Below are positions 13,768 to 23,500 of a stretch of DNA of 64,000 nucleotides, one piece after another. The stretch comes from Melieria omissa (taxonomy: Eukaryota > Arthropoda > Insecta > Diptera > Ulidiidae). Within the stretch, counting starts at the first letter, position 1; every line of letters begins with the position of its first letter. The notes beneath the pieces are model-generated. The model searched no databases. It was not told the origin of the DNA and saw only the letters and a program-made list of their open reading frames with translations. The stretch is taken from assembly GCA_963971225.1 (NCBI GenBank), contig OZ020269.1, forward strand, positions 81,878,450-81,942,449, in the 5' to 3' direction. The translations under genes and the position numbers were made by a program.

Positions 13768-16700
13768 TCAGTCAAGGGGAAACCAGTTCGACCTCTTAAT
13801 GAAGGAGAGCAGATTCGAGATTTCGACTTTCGCTGCGCAAGCCAGGTCTGTCAGGAACCTTGACCCCAAGGTGCGGAGTCGGCGTTCCTGCAGAGCCGGG
13901 CAGTGGCACAGGAAGTGTTGTATCGTTTCTACTTCTTCTTCATCTCCACAGCTACGGCAGACATCACCGGACGAGAGGCGCCATTTGGTAAGCATAGATC
14001 CAATAGCGCAGTGTCCGGTGATGACTCCAACGAGCTGTCGAATAGAGGTACGACTCAGAGATAGTACGAATCGTGTTTTCGTCAAAGAGAGGGAGGGCCA
14101 CAGTGCCCGGCAGGTGCCGCAGTCGGTCCTGGTACGCCATGACGACTCAATTTCCTTTTTGGTCAACCTGTCAATATACATGTACAGGGCAGATATCGGA
14201 GGAAACACAGAGGTATCCACTTCGGTGGCAGACAAAGCCACCCCTTTTCTTGCCATCTCGTCCGCTGCTTCGTTCCCTGCCACTCCTGAGTGGCCCGGAA
14301 CCCAACAGAGAGTGACCTGGTGGTGCCCAATGCCTTGAAGTGCGGTGCGACACCTCTGCACTACCTTTGATTTCACAACAACTGATTCCAGTGCCCTAAG
14401 CGCCGCCTGACTATCCACGAAAATTGTGACATCTGTGGGTGGTAACCCACTGTCACGGATAAGTTCGGCAGCCTTCCAAATTGCATAGATCTCTGCTTGG
14501 AAAATACTGCAGAGGTCCGGCAGTCTGAACGACATGCGTGTCTGCAGTACATCGGAGTAGAGACCAGCTCCAGTACCTTCCTCCATTTTGGAGCCGTCGG
14601 TGAAAACGGTGATAGAAGCGTCTCTCATCGCACCTGTCGCCTCCCATTCCTCCCTTGTGGGATATGAGGCTAGTGCTCGCGTGTCGAAATCCAGGTATGG
14701 GATCAGATAGTCCGTGCAGGAATCCACCTGATAACCGATATCCGGCTTCGCGAAAGACTTTAGAATTCCAGAGTGCCCATAAGCGTGTTGCCTCCACAAG
14801 TTGGCTTCCCTCAATCTGAGAGCGCCTTTAGCAGCGCAACACTTAATGAACTGCTCAATCGGGTGGAGGTGCAAGATCACCTCCAGCCCGGCCTGGGGGG
14901 TGCTTTTGACAGTGCCTGCTATTCCCATAGCCGCTAGTCTCTGCACCTTCGTCAGTTTCGTTACCACGGTCTTGGTGCCCGTAGCCGGCCACCAGACAAT
15001 GGCTCCGTAACTTAGGATCGGCCGTATAATCGCAGTGTACATCCAATGAACGATAGTCGGCTGCAATCCCCACTTTTTCCCGAAAGTCCTTTTACAAATG
15101 TAAAAAGCATTCAGGCTCTTTTTCACCCGCTCTTCCACATTGCGCCCCCAAGAGAGCTTGGAGTCAAGTATGGTGCCAAGGTATTTAGCCTCGGGTGATA
15201 GGGTGAGAGTAGTGCCGCCAAGTTTAGGCAGCTCAAACTTCGGTATTTTGTATTTCCGGGTGAACAGTACCAAAACAGTCTTAGAGGGATTAACCCCTAG
15301 ACCGTTAAGCTCTGCCCACCTGGAAAGTTCCTTTAGAGCAGACTCCATGAGATCACTGATTGTGGACAGGAATCTTCCAGGGATCAGGATAGTGACGTCG
15401 TCTGCATATGCTACTACTCGTAGCCTCCTGGTTTCGAAGATCTCAAGGATGCTATTTACTACAAGGAGCCACAGCAGAGGCGAAAGAACACCCCCTTGTG
15501 GTGTGCCCCTTGTAGTAAGTTTCCTCACTGAGCACAGGCCTAGGTTAGAGTGGACCCTTCTGCTACTGAGCATGTCACTGGTCCACTTTACCACCTTCTC
15601 ATGAACTTCGAACTTTCTAAGTGCGTTGATTATAGCCTCCAAGGTAACGTTATTAAAGGCTCCCTCGATATCGAGGAAAGCGGCTAACGTGTACTCCTTA
15701 GAGTTCAGCGATCTTTCGATCGTCTGAACGACCTCATGCAGGGCGCTGTCGACAGATTTTCCCCTGCAATACGCATGTTGCGCCTTGCAGAGTCCTCTGG
15801 ACTGTGCCACTTCTCTAATATAGACGTCTACCAGCCGTTCAAGAGTCTTAAGTAAGAACGATGAAAGGCTGATCGGTCTGTAATCTTTTGCTGTTAAGTG
15901 GTTCACTTTCCCTGCTTTGGGAATGAACACCACCCTAACCTCCTTCCAGGCACGTGGGACATATCCTTGTTGGAGAGATCCACGAAAGATTCTCGTCAGG
16001 ACCTTAACCACCGCCTCCTTAGACCATTGTAGCATAGCAGGAATGACACCATCAGGGCCCGGGGATTTATACGGGCTGAAGGAGTCAATTGCCCATGCCA
16101 CCTTGGCTTCGCTAATTATCCTCTGAACTAGACCATCCGGTTGCGGTGTTTGTTGCCTATGCGACGTGGTCGCCTCAGCAACATCCGTGCATCCAGGAAA
16201 GTGAGTGTTCATGAGGATCTCAAGAAGTTCCTCCCTCGACTCCGTCCATGATCCATCAGATTTCCTGATGCTGCCAGGGGTGTGTGAAACCCCGGCTAGC
16301 ACCTTACGGAGTCTGGCGGCCTCGTTAACATTGTCGAGGGATTCACAGTAATTCCTCCAATCATCCCGCTTAGCCGCCCTAATAGTTTTCTTAAACTTAT
16401 TAAAGCTAGCCTTGTAGGCTCCCCAGTCTTCTTCAGTTTGACTAAGCTTAGCCTTATTGAAGAGACGCCTAGTATCTGTCCTCAGTTGTCTTAGCTCTGG
16501 GGTCCACCAAACTGCGTTGGTTTTCCGTGGAGCTCGACTTTTTGGACACGATTTCTTGAAAGATGTATTAAGAACTTTCGTTAAAAGACTAACTGACCTG
16601 TCAATGTTGTTTCTTTCAAAGGTAGCTGTCGCCTTGCGCGACGCCAGTTTTTCGGAAACTAGTGCACTGAATCTAGGCCAGTTAGTCTTTCTCGGATTCC

Positions 16701-17403
16701 TATAGGCTGGTGGACTCCCCACCTTCATGGCCACGGAAAAGACTATCCGGTTGTGGTCCGAAAACGAACATTCCGTCAGTACCTTCCAGTCGACCACAGA
16801 GATGGTACTAGAGTCGGTAACCAAGGTTATATCTATAACTTCTTCCCTAACCCTGTTATGGAAGGTTGGCGTATTGCCCCTATTACATAGCATAAGGTTA
16901 GAATTAAGAAGAAACTCAAAAATGGACTCACCCCTGCTGTTGGTGCCGGAACTTCCCCACTGAACGTGATGAGCGTTGGCGTCACACCCGATGATGAGAT
17001 CAAGTCTCCGTGATCGGGCGTGCGCAACAAGGTCCCGGACCTCCTTTGGCGGTGGTTCCTCTCCTTCGAATGGCATGTATGCGGACGAAAGGATAAGGTC
17101 ATGCCCCTCCATTCGCTCACATGCAGCCACACACAGGTCACCAGTACTGTATTGAGACAAGAGAAACATATTAATGTACTTTCTATAAACAATACAGGCT
17201 CGTATCTTACCTTCACCACGCGAATGAAGTACTCTGAATTGACTTGACCCCAATCCACAAACACTGTCTCTGACGAGCCAGGGTTCCTGGATTAAGGCCA
17301 AGTCAACCTCCTCCTCCTCCAGGAATTGCATAAGATCGTGGGTGGCGGCCTTAGAGTGGTGCAGGTTTATCTGCACTACCTTCAGCCTTTCCCTGTGTGG
17401 CAC
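13768..17403 (-). CDS. LOA-1 ORF2: endonuclease / reverse transcriptase / RNase H
   Basis: This ORF of about 1211 codons encodes the retrotransposition enzyme that nicks target DNA and reverse transcribes the element RNA at the nick. The first 230 residues are the endonuclease (QINLHHSKAA, LIQEPW, GCDANAHHVQWGS, SDHNR). Residues of about 420-700 are the reverse transcriptase (PGPDGVIPAML, DYRPISLSSF, GTPQGGVLSPLLW and the catalytic YADD near 15397-15408). Residues of about 930-1060 are RNase H (TDGSK, AEIYAIWKA, VDSQAAL, PGHSGVAGNEAADEMA, carrying the D, E, D and D positions). The C-terminus has a CRSCG...HFLCHC zinc-binding motif. No in-frame stop interrupts it. The first codons overlap the end of ORF1 by about 53 nt in another frame and no strong ATG is visible there, so translation probably depends on coupling or reinitiation from ORF1. 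Confidence 0.9.
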   Translation of the reverse strand: MPHRERLKVVQINLHHSKAATHDLMQFLEEEEVDLALIQEPWLVRDSVCGLGSSQFRVLHSRGEGKIRACIVYRKYINMFLLSQYSTGDLCVAACERMEGHDLILSSAYMPFEGEEPPPKEVRDLVAHARSRRLDLIIGCDANAHHVQWGSSGTNSRGESIFEFLLNSNLMLCNRGNTPTFHNRVREEVIDITLVTDSSTISVVDWKVLTECSFSDHNRIVFSVAMKVGSPPAYRNPRKTNWPRFSALVSEKLASRKATATFERNNIDRSVSLLTKVLNTSFKKSCPKSRAPRKTNAVWWTPELRQLRTDTRRLFNKAKLSQTEEDWGAYKASFNKFKKTIRAAKRDDWRNYCESLDNVNEAARLRKVLAGVSHTPGSIRKSDGSWTESREELLEILMNTHFPGCTDVAEATTSHRQQTPQPDGLVQRIISEAKVAWAIDSFSPYKSPGPDGVIPAMLQWSKEAVVKVLTRIFRGSLQQGYVPRAWKEVRVVFIPKAGKVNHLTAKDYRPISLSSFLLKTLERLVDVYIREVAQSRGLCKAQHAYCRGKSVDSALHEVVQTIERSLNSKEYTLAAFLDIEGAFNNVTLEAIINALRKFEVHEKVVKWTSDMLSSRRVHSNLGLCSVRKLTTRGTPQGGVLSPLLWLLVVNSILEIFETRRLRVVAYADDVTILIPGRFLSTISDLMESALKELSRWAELNGLGVNPSKTVLVLFTRKYKIPKFELPKLGGTTLTLSPEAKYLGTILDSKLSWGRNVEERVKKSLNAFYICKRTFGKKWGLQPTIVHWMYTAIIRPILSYGAIVWWPATGTKTVVTKLTKVQRLAAMGIAGTVKSTPQAGLEVILHLHPIEQFIKCCAAKGALRLREANLWRQHAYGHSGILKSFAKPDIGYQVDSCTDYLIPYLDFDTRALASYPTREEWEATGAMRDASITVFTDGSKMEEGTGAGLYSDVLQTRMSFRLPDLCSIFQAEIYAIWKAAELIRDSGLPPTDVTIFVDSQAALRALESVVVKSKVVQRCRTALQGIGHHQVTLCWVPGHSGVAGNEAADEMARKGVALSATEVDTSVFPPISALYMYIDRLTKKEIESSWRTRTDCGTCRALWPSLSLTKTRFVLSLSRTSIRQLVGVITGHCAIGSMLTKWRLSSGDVCRSCGDEEEVETIQHFLCHCPALQERRLRTLGSRFLTDLACAAKVEISNLLSFIKRSNWFPLD

Positions 17404-18940
17404 GCTCCTTATTGGGGAAACGAGCTTTCAAGGAACCCAAACCGAACTTGACAATACCAGAGGAGTCTCGTAGATGACTAAAGGACGGTTGGTCAACAGC
17501 GACCACGAGGTCCTTACCCGTCTCGTTTTTGCTAGTAGTGGAGGAAATTACTCTCCACTCTCCAGTGTTAAGGCCGCTGTTCTGCCGACCTATCAGCTTC
17601 AACGTGTCGGCATCCTCCATGACTGGAGGGGGGACCCACAGTGTTACAATAGGTCGGAGAGGCAATCGGTCGCGAGGTATAACCTCGAGTTTTGCCCCCT
17701 GCCAGAGAGGCTCAAGACCGCCGATCGTGCGCACCAGGAAGTCAAGTGACTGCCTGTTGCCACAGCCGACGATCTTTACACCCCTCTGCCAGCCAGCGCC
17801 GTCGAAGTCGATCTCGTCGTCCGCCGCCCCGAGCATCGCTCGCAGAATGCGCGCCTCAACAGATAGCCAGTTTTCCGGACGAATTTTCCCATCGGGATCG
17901 CTCCGGTCCACTACGGCAATCTGTAGCTCCTGTGGAGAGGAGAAGCTCGCTGAGGGTTTCAGCCTTTTCCCCTCCCCTGTAGGCTGATCGTCCCCCGATC
18001 TACCCCGTTTGACCGCCTTTTCCACTGCGGTGGAAGTGGGCTTTGTCGAGGTGGATGGCTTCTGATCAGCCTTCCGTACTGACGAGGCAGCCGTGGCACT
18101 GTTTCCAGGCTTCGCCGCCCCTCCTCTGTCCGGTCGTACAGCTGTAGCGGCCGTGGCCCTAATACCAGGCTTTGCCGCCGTTGCTGTACCACTAGTCGAC
18201 TGTGCAGCAGTGGCGCTGTCTCCAGGCGTTGCTGCAGTAGTCGATGTCGTAGCACCAGAAATCGCCGCCTGCTTCTTTTCGTATTTTGCAACGATTTTCT
18301 GGTGCTTCTTAACTAGGTCTTTCTCCTTGTCAGACAAGGGTACTGAACCTTTGTTCACTTTACGAAGGAAAGCAAGTGAGCGCCGGTAGCCATTTCTGGC
18401 TTTTTTCGCAGCACTGCTCGCCTTACTTTCCCCCGCCAAGGACGTTCCAGGAGTGGAACCGGTGGCCGCAGGTTCGTCCGTCTCCTCTAGGAGTGCCGCC
18501 TCCATGTCAGAGTCAGCAGACTCGACGCTACTATTTTGCGAGAGAAACGTCGATCCCTCTTCTATAGCAACGTCGAGCCGAAGACCCTGAAACTGAGGCA
18601 CCACCCCGAAAATTGAGGGACTGGCCTGAGCGGTGGTGTCCTGCGCTCCTTGCCTGCTTAAGGCAGGTTTGGGCGCCTCCTGCTTCCCAGTAGCGTTAGT
18701 AGACCGCGCAGCCTGGGGTCCCGCTGCGCAGCCTAAGCGGTCATTGGATAACGACGCCAGACAGCCCGCTCGCCCACTGTCTACCGCCGGTACTGGGGAT
18801 CCGACTCCCTGCACCGTAAAAGAGTCCTTATGGGAGCCCTCCAGAATGGTTTTGATGAAGGGGGTCGCCTTCCCCTGTGGCGTTTCTTTGACATCTATCA
18901 CGCCACCAAAAGATGATAAGAAAACAGCCGCTCCTAACAT
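17351..18940 (-). CDS. LOA-1 ORF1: nucleic-acid-binding gag-like protein with DUF4780-like domain
   Basis: A 529-codon ORF starting with ATG 86 nt inside the 5' end of the element. The N-terminal third carries a KATPFIKTIL segment. The middle (about residues 150-330) is Ala/Thr/Lys-rich with repeated TAAKPG- and GDSATAA-like blocks, probably disordered and RNA-binding. The last 190 residues form a globular domain (IAVVDRSDPDGKIRPENW, then VKIVGCGNRQSLDFL and GEWRVISS) that I recognise as DUF4780, common in ORF1 of LOA-type elements. It has no CCHC zinc knuckles. By analogy with LINE ORF1 proteins it packages the element RNA. The reading frame is intact. Confidence 0.8.
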   Translation of the reverse strand: MLGAAVFLSSFGGVIDVKETPQGKATPFIKTILEGSHKDSFTVQGVGSPVPAVDSGRAGCLASLSNDRLGCAAGPQAARSTNATGKQEAPKPALSRQGAQDTTAQASPSIFGVVPQFQGLRLDVAIEEGSTFLSQNSSVESADSDMEAALLEETDEPAATGSTPGTSLAGESKASSAAKKARNGYRRSLAFLRKVNKGSVPLSDKEKDLVKKHQKIVAKYEKKQAAISGATTSTTAATPGDSATAAQSTSGTATAAKPGIRATAATAVRPDRGGAAKPGNSATAASSVRKADQKPSTSTKPTSTAVEKAVKRGRSGDDQPTGEGKRLKPSASFSSPQELQIAVVDRSDPDGKIRPENWLSVEARILRAMLGAADDEIDFDGAGWQRGVKIVGCGNRQSLDFLVRTIGGLEPLWQGAKLEVIPRDRLPLRPIVTLWVPPPVMEDADTLKLIGRQNSGLNTGEWRVISSTTSKNETGKDLVVAVDQPSFSHLRDSSGIVKFGLGSLKARFPNKERATQGKAEGSADKPAPL

Positions 18941-19040
18941 GGAGATCAGACGCTGACCAGGGAGCCGCCCACTGTGGGTCAGACGCTCCTGGATTTCCGC
19001 ATCTGTTGTCTCCGCATCTGTTGATCTGATTGTCTCTGTT

Positions 19041-19405
19041 TCAAGAGCTCAAAAATGGACAGCACAGAGTACGTTGGAGTGTTGGAGCGCAGCCTTGTTC
19101 CATTTTCCTAGAAAGCAGAGATAAACCATCTATTTTTATGCAAGATAACGCGGCCATTCATAAAAGTCGGCAAAAAATAGGGTTTTTAGAATATTTATCT
19201 GTTGAAACTATGGACTGCCAAGCTTGTTCACCCGACTTGCACCCGAGAGAAAATATTTGAAGAATACTTGCTAGGCGGGCCTATGCCGCAAATAAAAAAT
19301 AGAAATTGCTATTTTAAGGGAGTGGAACCAACTGGAGCCCGGAGTACTGGATGAGCTTATAAATTTAATTAAAAAAGGGTTGTTTGAAGTGGAAAAGAAA
19401 GGAGT
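19041..19405 (+). pseudogene. Tc1-type transposase relic, 3' portion
   Basis: This continues the relic interrupted at 13655 after the LOA-1 target duplication. It shows the second catalytic aspartate motif MQDNAAIHKSRQ (about 19138-19175) and the third acidic site in ACSPDLHPRENI (about 19215-19257). An in-frame TGA follows, then a degraded LARR..YA tail through about 19400. Stops and frameshifts make it non-functional. DDE spacing and the PDL.P.EN signature support a Tc1-like family. Confidence 0.7.
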
Positions 19406-19956
19406 TAATTACTAATTCAAAGTTGAATAACATATAGTAACATATAGTTGTTGTTAACATATAATAGTTGTCGGTTAAATTATTTTCCTCAATGACTTTT
19501 TCAGATTTTTCATAAAAATCAAAAACGACTTCAGGATCTCTTGCGTGTTTTCGAAGCTTTTGTAGATGTTCTGGTTTTTTCCAGAATAAGTTCGGATGTC
19601 GCTTCATGAATCCATAATACCAGTCCTCTCCAGGAATTTTGTCCGCTGACTTGTACATATTCTTCTACCAATTTCTTAACCTCCTTCTTATCACATAGTA
19701 TTCCCATTTTCAAACGAGTAACAACGCATCATTTTCGGTGTCTAAAGGAATGACAAGAGTTCGCCCAGAGCCAATAGTCTTTAACGATGTTTAACGACCC
19801 TTAATCCGGTTAAATATGACGGATATCGGAATGTCGTAGTATCATTCACATTGTCGATATGTAATTTTCTTTTTAATTATATCGTTAACAGCCTTTTCTA
19901 TTTCTTTTGCGTCGTACGCTATACGTGGCTTCTTCCTTATAAAAGTTCGTGGCATT
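19405..19956 (-). pseudogene. pogo-type transposase relic (N-terminal DNA-binding half)
   Basis: On the - strand an ATG near 19956 opens MPRTFIRKKPRIAYDAKEIEKA, the pipsqueak-type helix-turn-helix start of pogo/Tigger transposases. Further on, the frame covering about 19640-19480 reads IPGEDWYYGFMKRHPNLFWKKPE, the CENP-B-type second DNA-binding helix. At least two frameshifts separate the blocks and the DDE catalytic part is absent. It is a truncated dead copy sitting between the two LOA elements. No termini were identified. Confidence 0.65.
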
Positions 19957-20554
19957 TTGATCACTGGAAATGATACGAACCAGGAAGGCTTTTAGAAAAA
20001 AACGTTTGCATTTATCTCAAAAAAAATTTGTACATTTCCCCCACATGCTATAAATTATTGGGGGAAATGTAAATACGAAAATAACAACAAAATAACTGCA
20101 AATTTATGGAAAGATTTCAACAGTTTTAGTTCATTACACTCTAAGATAGATAAAACAAAATTATAATATTACTCACCTTTTAAAGCACTTTCACACACAA
20201 ATTGATAAATTCTTACGAAATTGATTTTAACTTTTTTTACACACGTTCTCTTTACAACTAAAATTTTCATTGATTTTTAAAAGTCAATGACGTGAAAGTT
20301 CGGGGACAGTAAGGGGACATGTCAAATTTATATTTTTGGGGTCATGGTCTACTGCGGTTAATTTTAAAAGCATAAAATAACCACTGTTTAAAATAACCCC
20401 TTGTTTACTTTTCCCCCAACTGATCCTAAATCTTTGCTGGAGTAAAGTTTAAGTAAATTGTGACAGTTTCGGTTTATATTTTCAAATAAATTAATTTAAT
20501 TTGTCTTTTAACTGTCATTTATAATTTTTAAATTTAGACAAAGTGACATAACTA

Positions 20555-23500
20555 GGTTAGGTTAGGTTAGGTTGGAGTGGCAGCCTCCTATGTGAGAAGC
20601 TCACTTAAGCACAACTTATGGCTCATTGTGATACCACGGTGGATGGCGCGACTCCCCCTTACTGCGCTGAGAACCAAGAGGATTCTGTTATGAACCTGGC
20701 TATATCCCTGATATTCAGAGGCGATAGCTCAGTTAGACTTGTAAAGAAAGCTGAGCCGAGAGACCTAAGTCTTCTTCTGGCTAGTGAGGGACATTGACAC
20801 AACAGGTGGAGAACGGTCTCCTCCTCCTCTTCGGACCCGCATCCTCGACAGTAGTCGTTGGATTGCAGTCCCAGTCTCTCCGCGTGCTTACCCATAAGAC
20901 AGTGACCCGTGAGCACCGAGACCGTTGTGCTTATTGAGTGACGGCTAAGGTTAAGCAGCTGGTTAGTCCGTTTCATGTTATAGGAGGGCCAGGTTAGTCG
21001 AGAGATACTGCAGGTCTGTTCCTCAGACCACAGTTGATTCGCTACTCTTTGGTAAAATTGTCTGAGCATCAATTTAATCGATGCAATAGGGGCTCCCACT
21101 GGGAGGAAGGACGAGGTCTCAGCGAGCAACGTGCCTGCTCTGGCTAGTTCGTCCGCCTCGCAGTTGCCTGTAATGCCTCTGTGCCCTGGCACCCAGAGTA
21201 GTGAGACGTTGGAGCACCTAGCTAGACTGTTCAAGGATTTTCGGCAGTCACGAACCAGTTTGGATGAAGTGGTCGCTCTGGCGAGCGACTTAATGGCTGC
21301 CTGACTATCCGAATATATATGGACATCCGTTTCATGCGCGTACTCGCGGATGAGCCAGATTGAGGCCTGGTAAATGGCCATTACTTCTGCCTGAAAGACA
21401 CTACAATGGTCCGGCAGGCGGAAGGAGAGACGAAGCCCCAGTTGGCTACAGAAAATCCCGCAGCCAACCTTGTTCGCCAATTTGGAGCCGTCCGTATAGA
21501 TATTGATAGAGTTTCCGGAGGGTAGCTCGCTATCGGTCCACTCTCCTCTACTAGGGATACGGACCGTAAATCCGTGATCAAATTCAGTGGGGGTGCAGAT
21601 ATGATCGATTACATCTGGCACCGAACAATCTTGAGTAAGAATCCTGGAATGACCAAGATCCGGTCTAGCCCAGCGGGAAATCGCGTTTAGCCTGACTGCA
21701 GAGCATTTCGCATGTAATTTGACCCGCTGAGCGGTTGGGAACCAGTGAAGAAAGGTAAACAATGCTTTCGTGGGTGTAGTGCGGAGAGCCCCTGTAACCA
21801 GAATGGCCGCCATCCTCCTGACTTTATCAAGAGGTTTCAAGTTGACCGCCTTACTTATGGCAGGCCACCAGAATACAGCACCATAAAGTAGGTTAGGCTC
21901 AACTACCGCTGAGTGAAGCCAGGACATTAATCGGGGTTGTAGTCCCCATCTAGCACCCAGGGCCCGTTTGCAGCAGTAGAGAGCACATGAGGCTTTCCGT
22001 GCCCTCTCAGCAATGTTAGCCTTCCAATTTAGTTTAGAGTCGAGGATTAGACCTAAGTACCTAACATTGTTGCTAAGGCTAAGTCTAACACCGTCTAGCT
22101 TAGGTAGTGCGAACTGAGGTATCTTATACTTCCTACTGAAAAGCATAACCTCGGTTTTCGAGGGGTTGACATCGAGGCCGAATTCACGGCACCATTGAGA
22201 TAGAATCCTAAGCGCATAACTTAGTTTCTCAGAAAGCGTAGAAAGATATTTGCCGGAGACTGCTATCGCAATGTCATCCGCATATGCAACAATTCTGCAC
22301 CCAGTATTGTCCAGACGATTTAAAAGAGAGTTTACTGCCAGATTCCAGATTAGTGGAGATAGCACCCCACCTTGCGGTGTGCCCCTCCTTACTGTGCGTT
22401 TGATGCGCGTGTTTCCGATTGCGGAGCTAACGACACGCATTTTGAGCAGACACTCGACAAATCTTACCAGCTTCGTGTCTAGGTTTAGATTCGAAAGTGC
22501 TTCAACAACCGCCTGAGGACAGACGTTGTTAAAGGCTCCTTCGATGTCGAGGAATGCCGTCAGAGTAAACTCTTTGTGGGCGAGAGATCTTTCGACCGTC
22601 TCGAGAAGTGAATGCAGTGCGGTTTCAACAGACTTGCCCTTTGTGTAGGCATGCTGTGACTTAGATAGGAGAGACGGATCGATCGAATTCCTGATATGAT
22701 GGTCTAGAATTCTCTCGAAGGTCTTGAGAAGAAATGACGATAGGCAGATGGGTCTGTAGTCCTTAGCGTTGACATGGGACACTTTCCCCGCCTTAGGTAT
22801 GAAGACCACCCTAGATTCCCTCCATTTGAAGGGGATGTAGGAGAAGTCCAGGCAAGCCCTGTAAATACGTAGCAACCAGGGCGCGACTGACTCAGCGCAG
22901 TGCTGGATGTCAGCTGGTATGATACCATCCGGCCCTGGGGACTTAAATGGGTCAAAAGACTTGATGGCCCAATATAGATGGGATTCGGTTAACCAAGTTG
23001 AGGGGGGTGCTCTGGGGACCCGGTCGACCTCAGGAAGACTGTGATCGTGGTCGTTGACAGTTACGCTACCAGGAAAGTGAGTGTTCAGCAGAACTTCTAG
23101 TGTTTCAGCACCTGATGTTGACCAGCCACCCTGGGGTGTCTGGATACCATCAAGGTGCCTCGGGGAAGAACTAAGTATTCTACGAAGTCTGCTGGTCTCA
23201 GAGGAACTTTCGATATTTTCACAAAAGCTCCTCCAAGTCACCCTTTTAGCTTTCCTGATGGCGTATTTGAGCTCCCTTTGTTTGTGTTTGTACGGAGACC
23301 AGTCGTCGAGGACTTTGGCCCTATTGAAAAGTTTGCGACATTGCTTGCGAAGCTCTGCAATCTCCGGGTTCCACCAGCGAGGCTTTGGTTTGCCCCTAGG
23401 TGTTGAGGAGACGCAGGCTGCCTCCGCAGCAGATTTCAGTAGAGACGTGACAGAGTCAACCGCTCGTTCAATGTCCGAGCAGTTGTCGATAGCGGAGGGA

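Larger units (their letters stand above)
13656..19026 (-). mobile_element. Full-length LOA-clade non-LTR retrotransposon (LOA-1)
   Basis: This 5.37-kb element lies on the - strand with two overlapping intact ORFs. It has a short 5' UTR of about 86 nt and a 3' tail that reads (CCTAA)n on the coding strand. A perfect 14-bp target duplication, TGATTGTCTCTGTT, flanks it at 13642-13655 and 19027-19040. The LOA assignment rests on an apurinic-type endonuclease, a reverse transcriptase and a C-terminal RNase H in ORF2, together with an ORF1 with a DUF4780-like domain and no CCHC knuckles. Intact ORFs and an undegraded target duplication indicate a recent insertion. The target was a Tc1-type relic. 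Two copies of TCCGCATCTGTTG (18996-19008 and 19011-19023) sit at its 5' end. Confidence 0.9.

Noticed and set aside
13799..14338. 179-codon ORF on the + strand
   Set aside because: It lies antisense to the C-terminal part of LOA-1 ORF2 and has no motif of its own.
15140..15604. 154-codon ORF on the + strand
   Set aside because: Antisense shadow of the LOA-1 reverse transcriptase.
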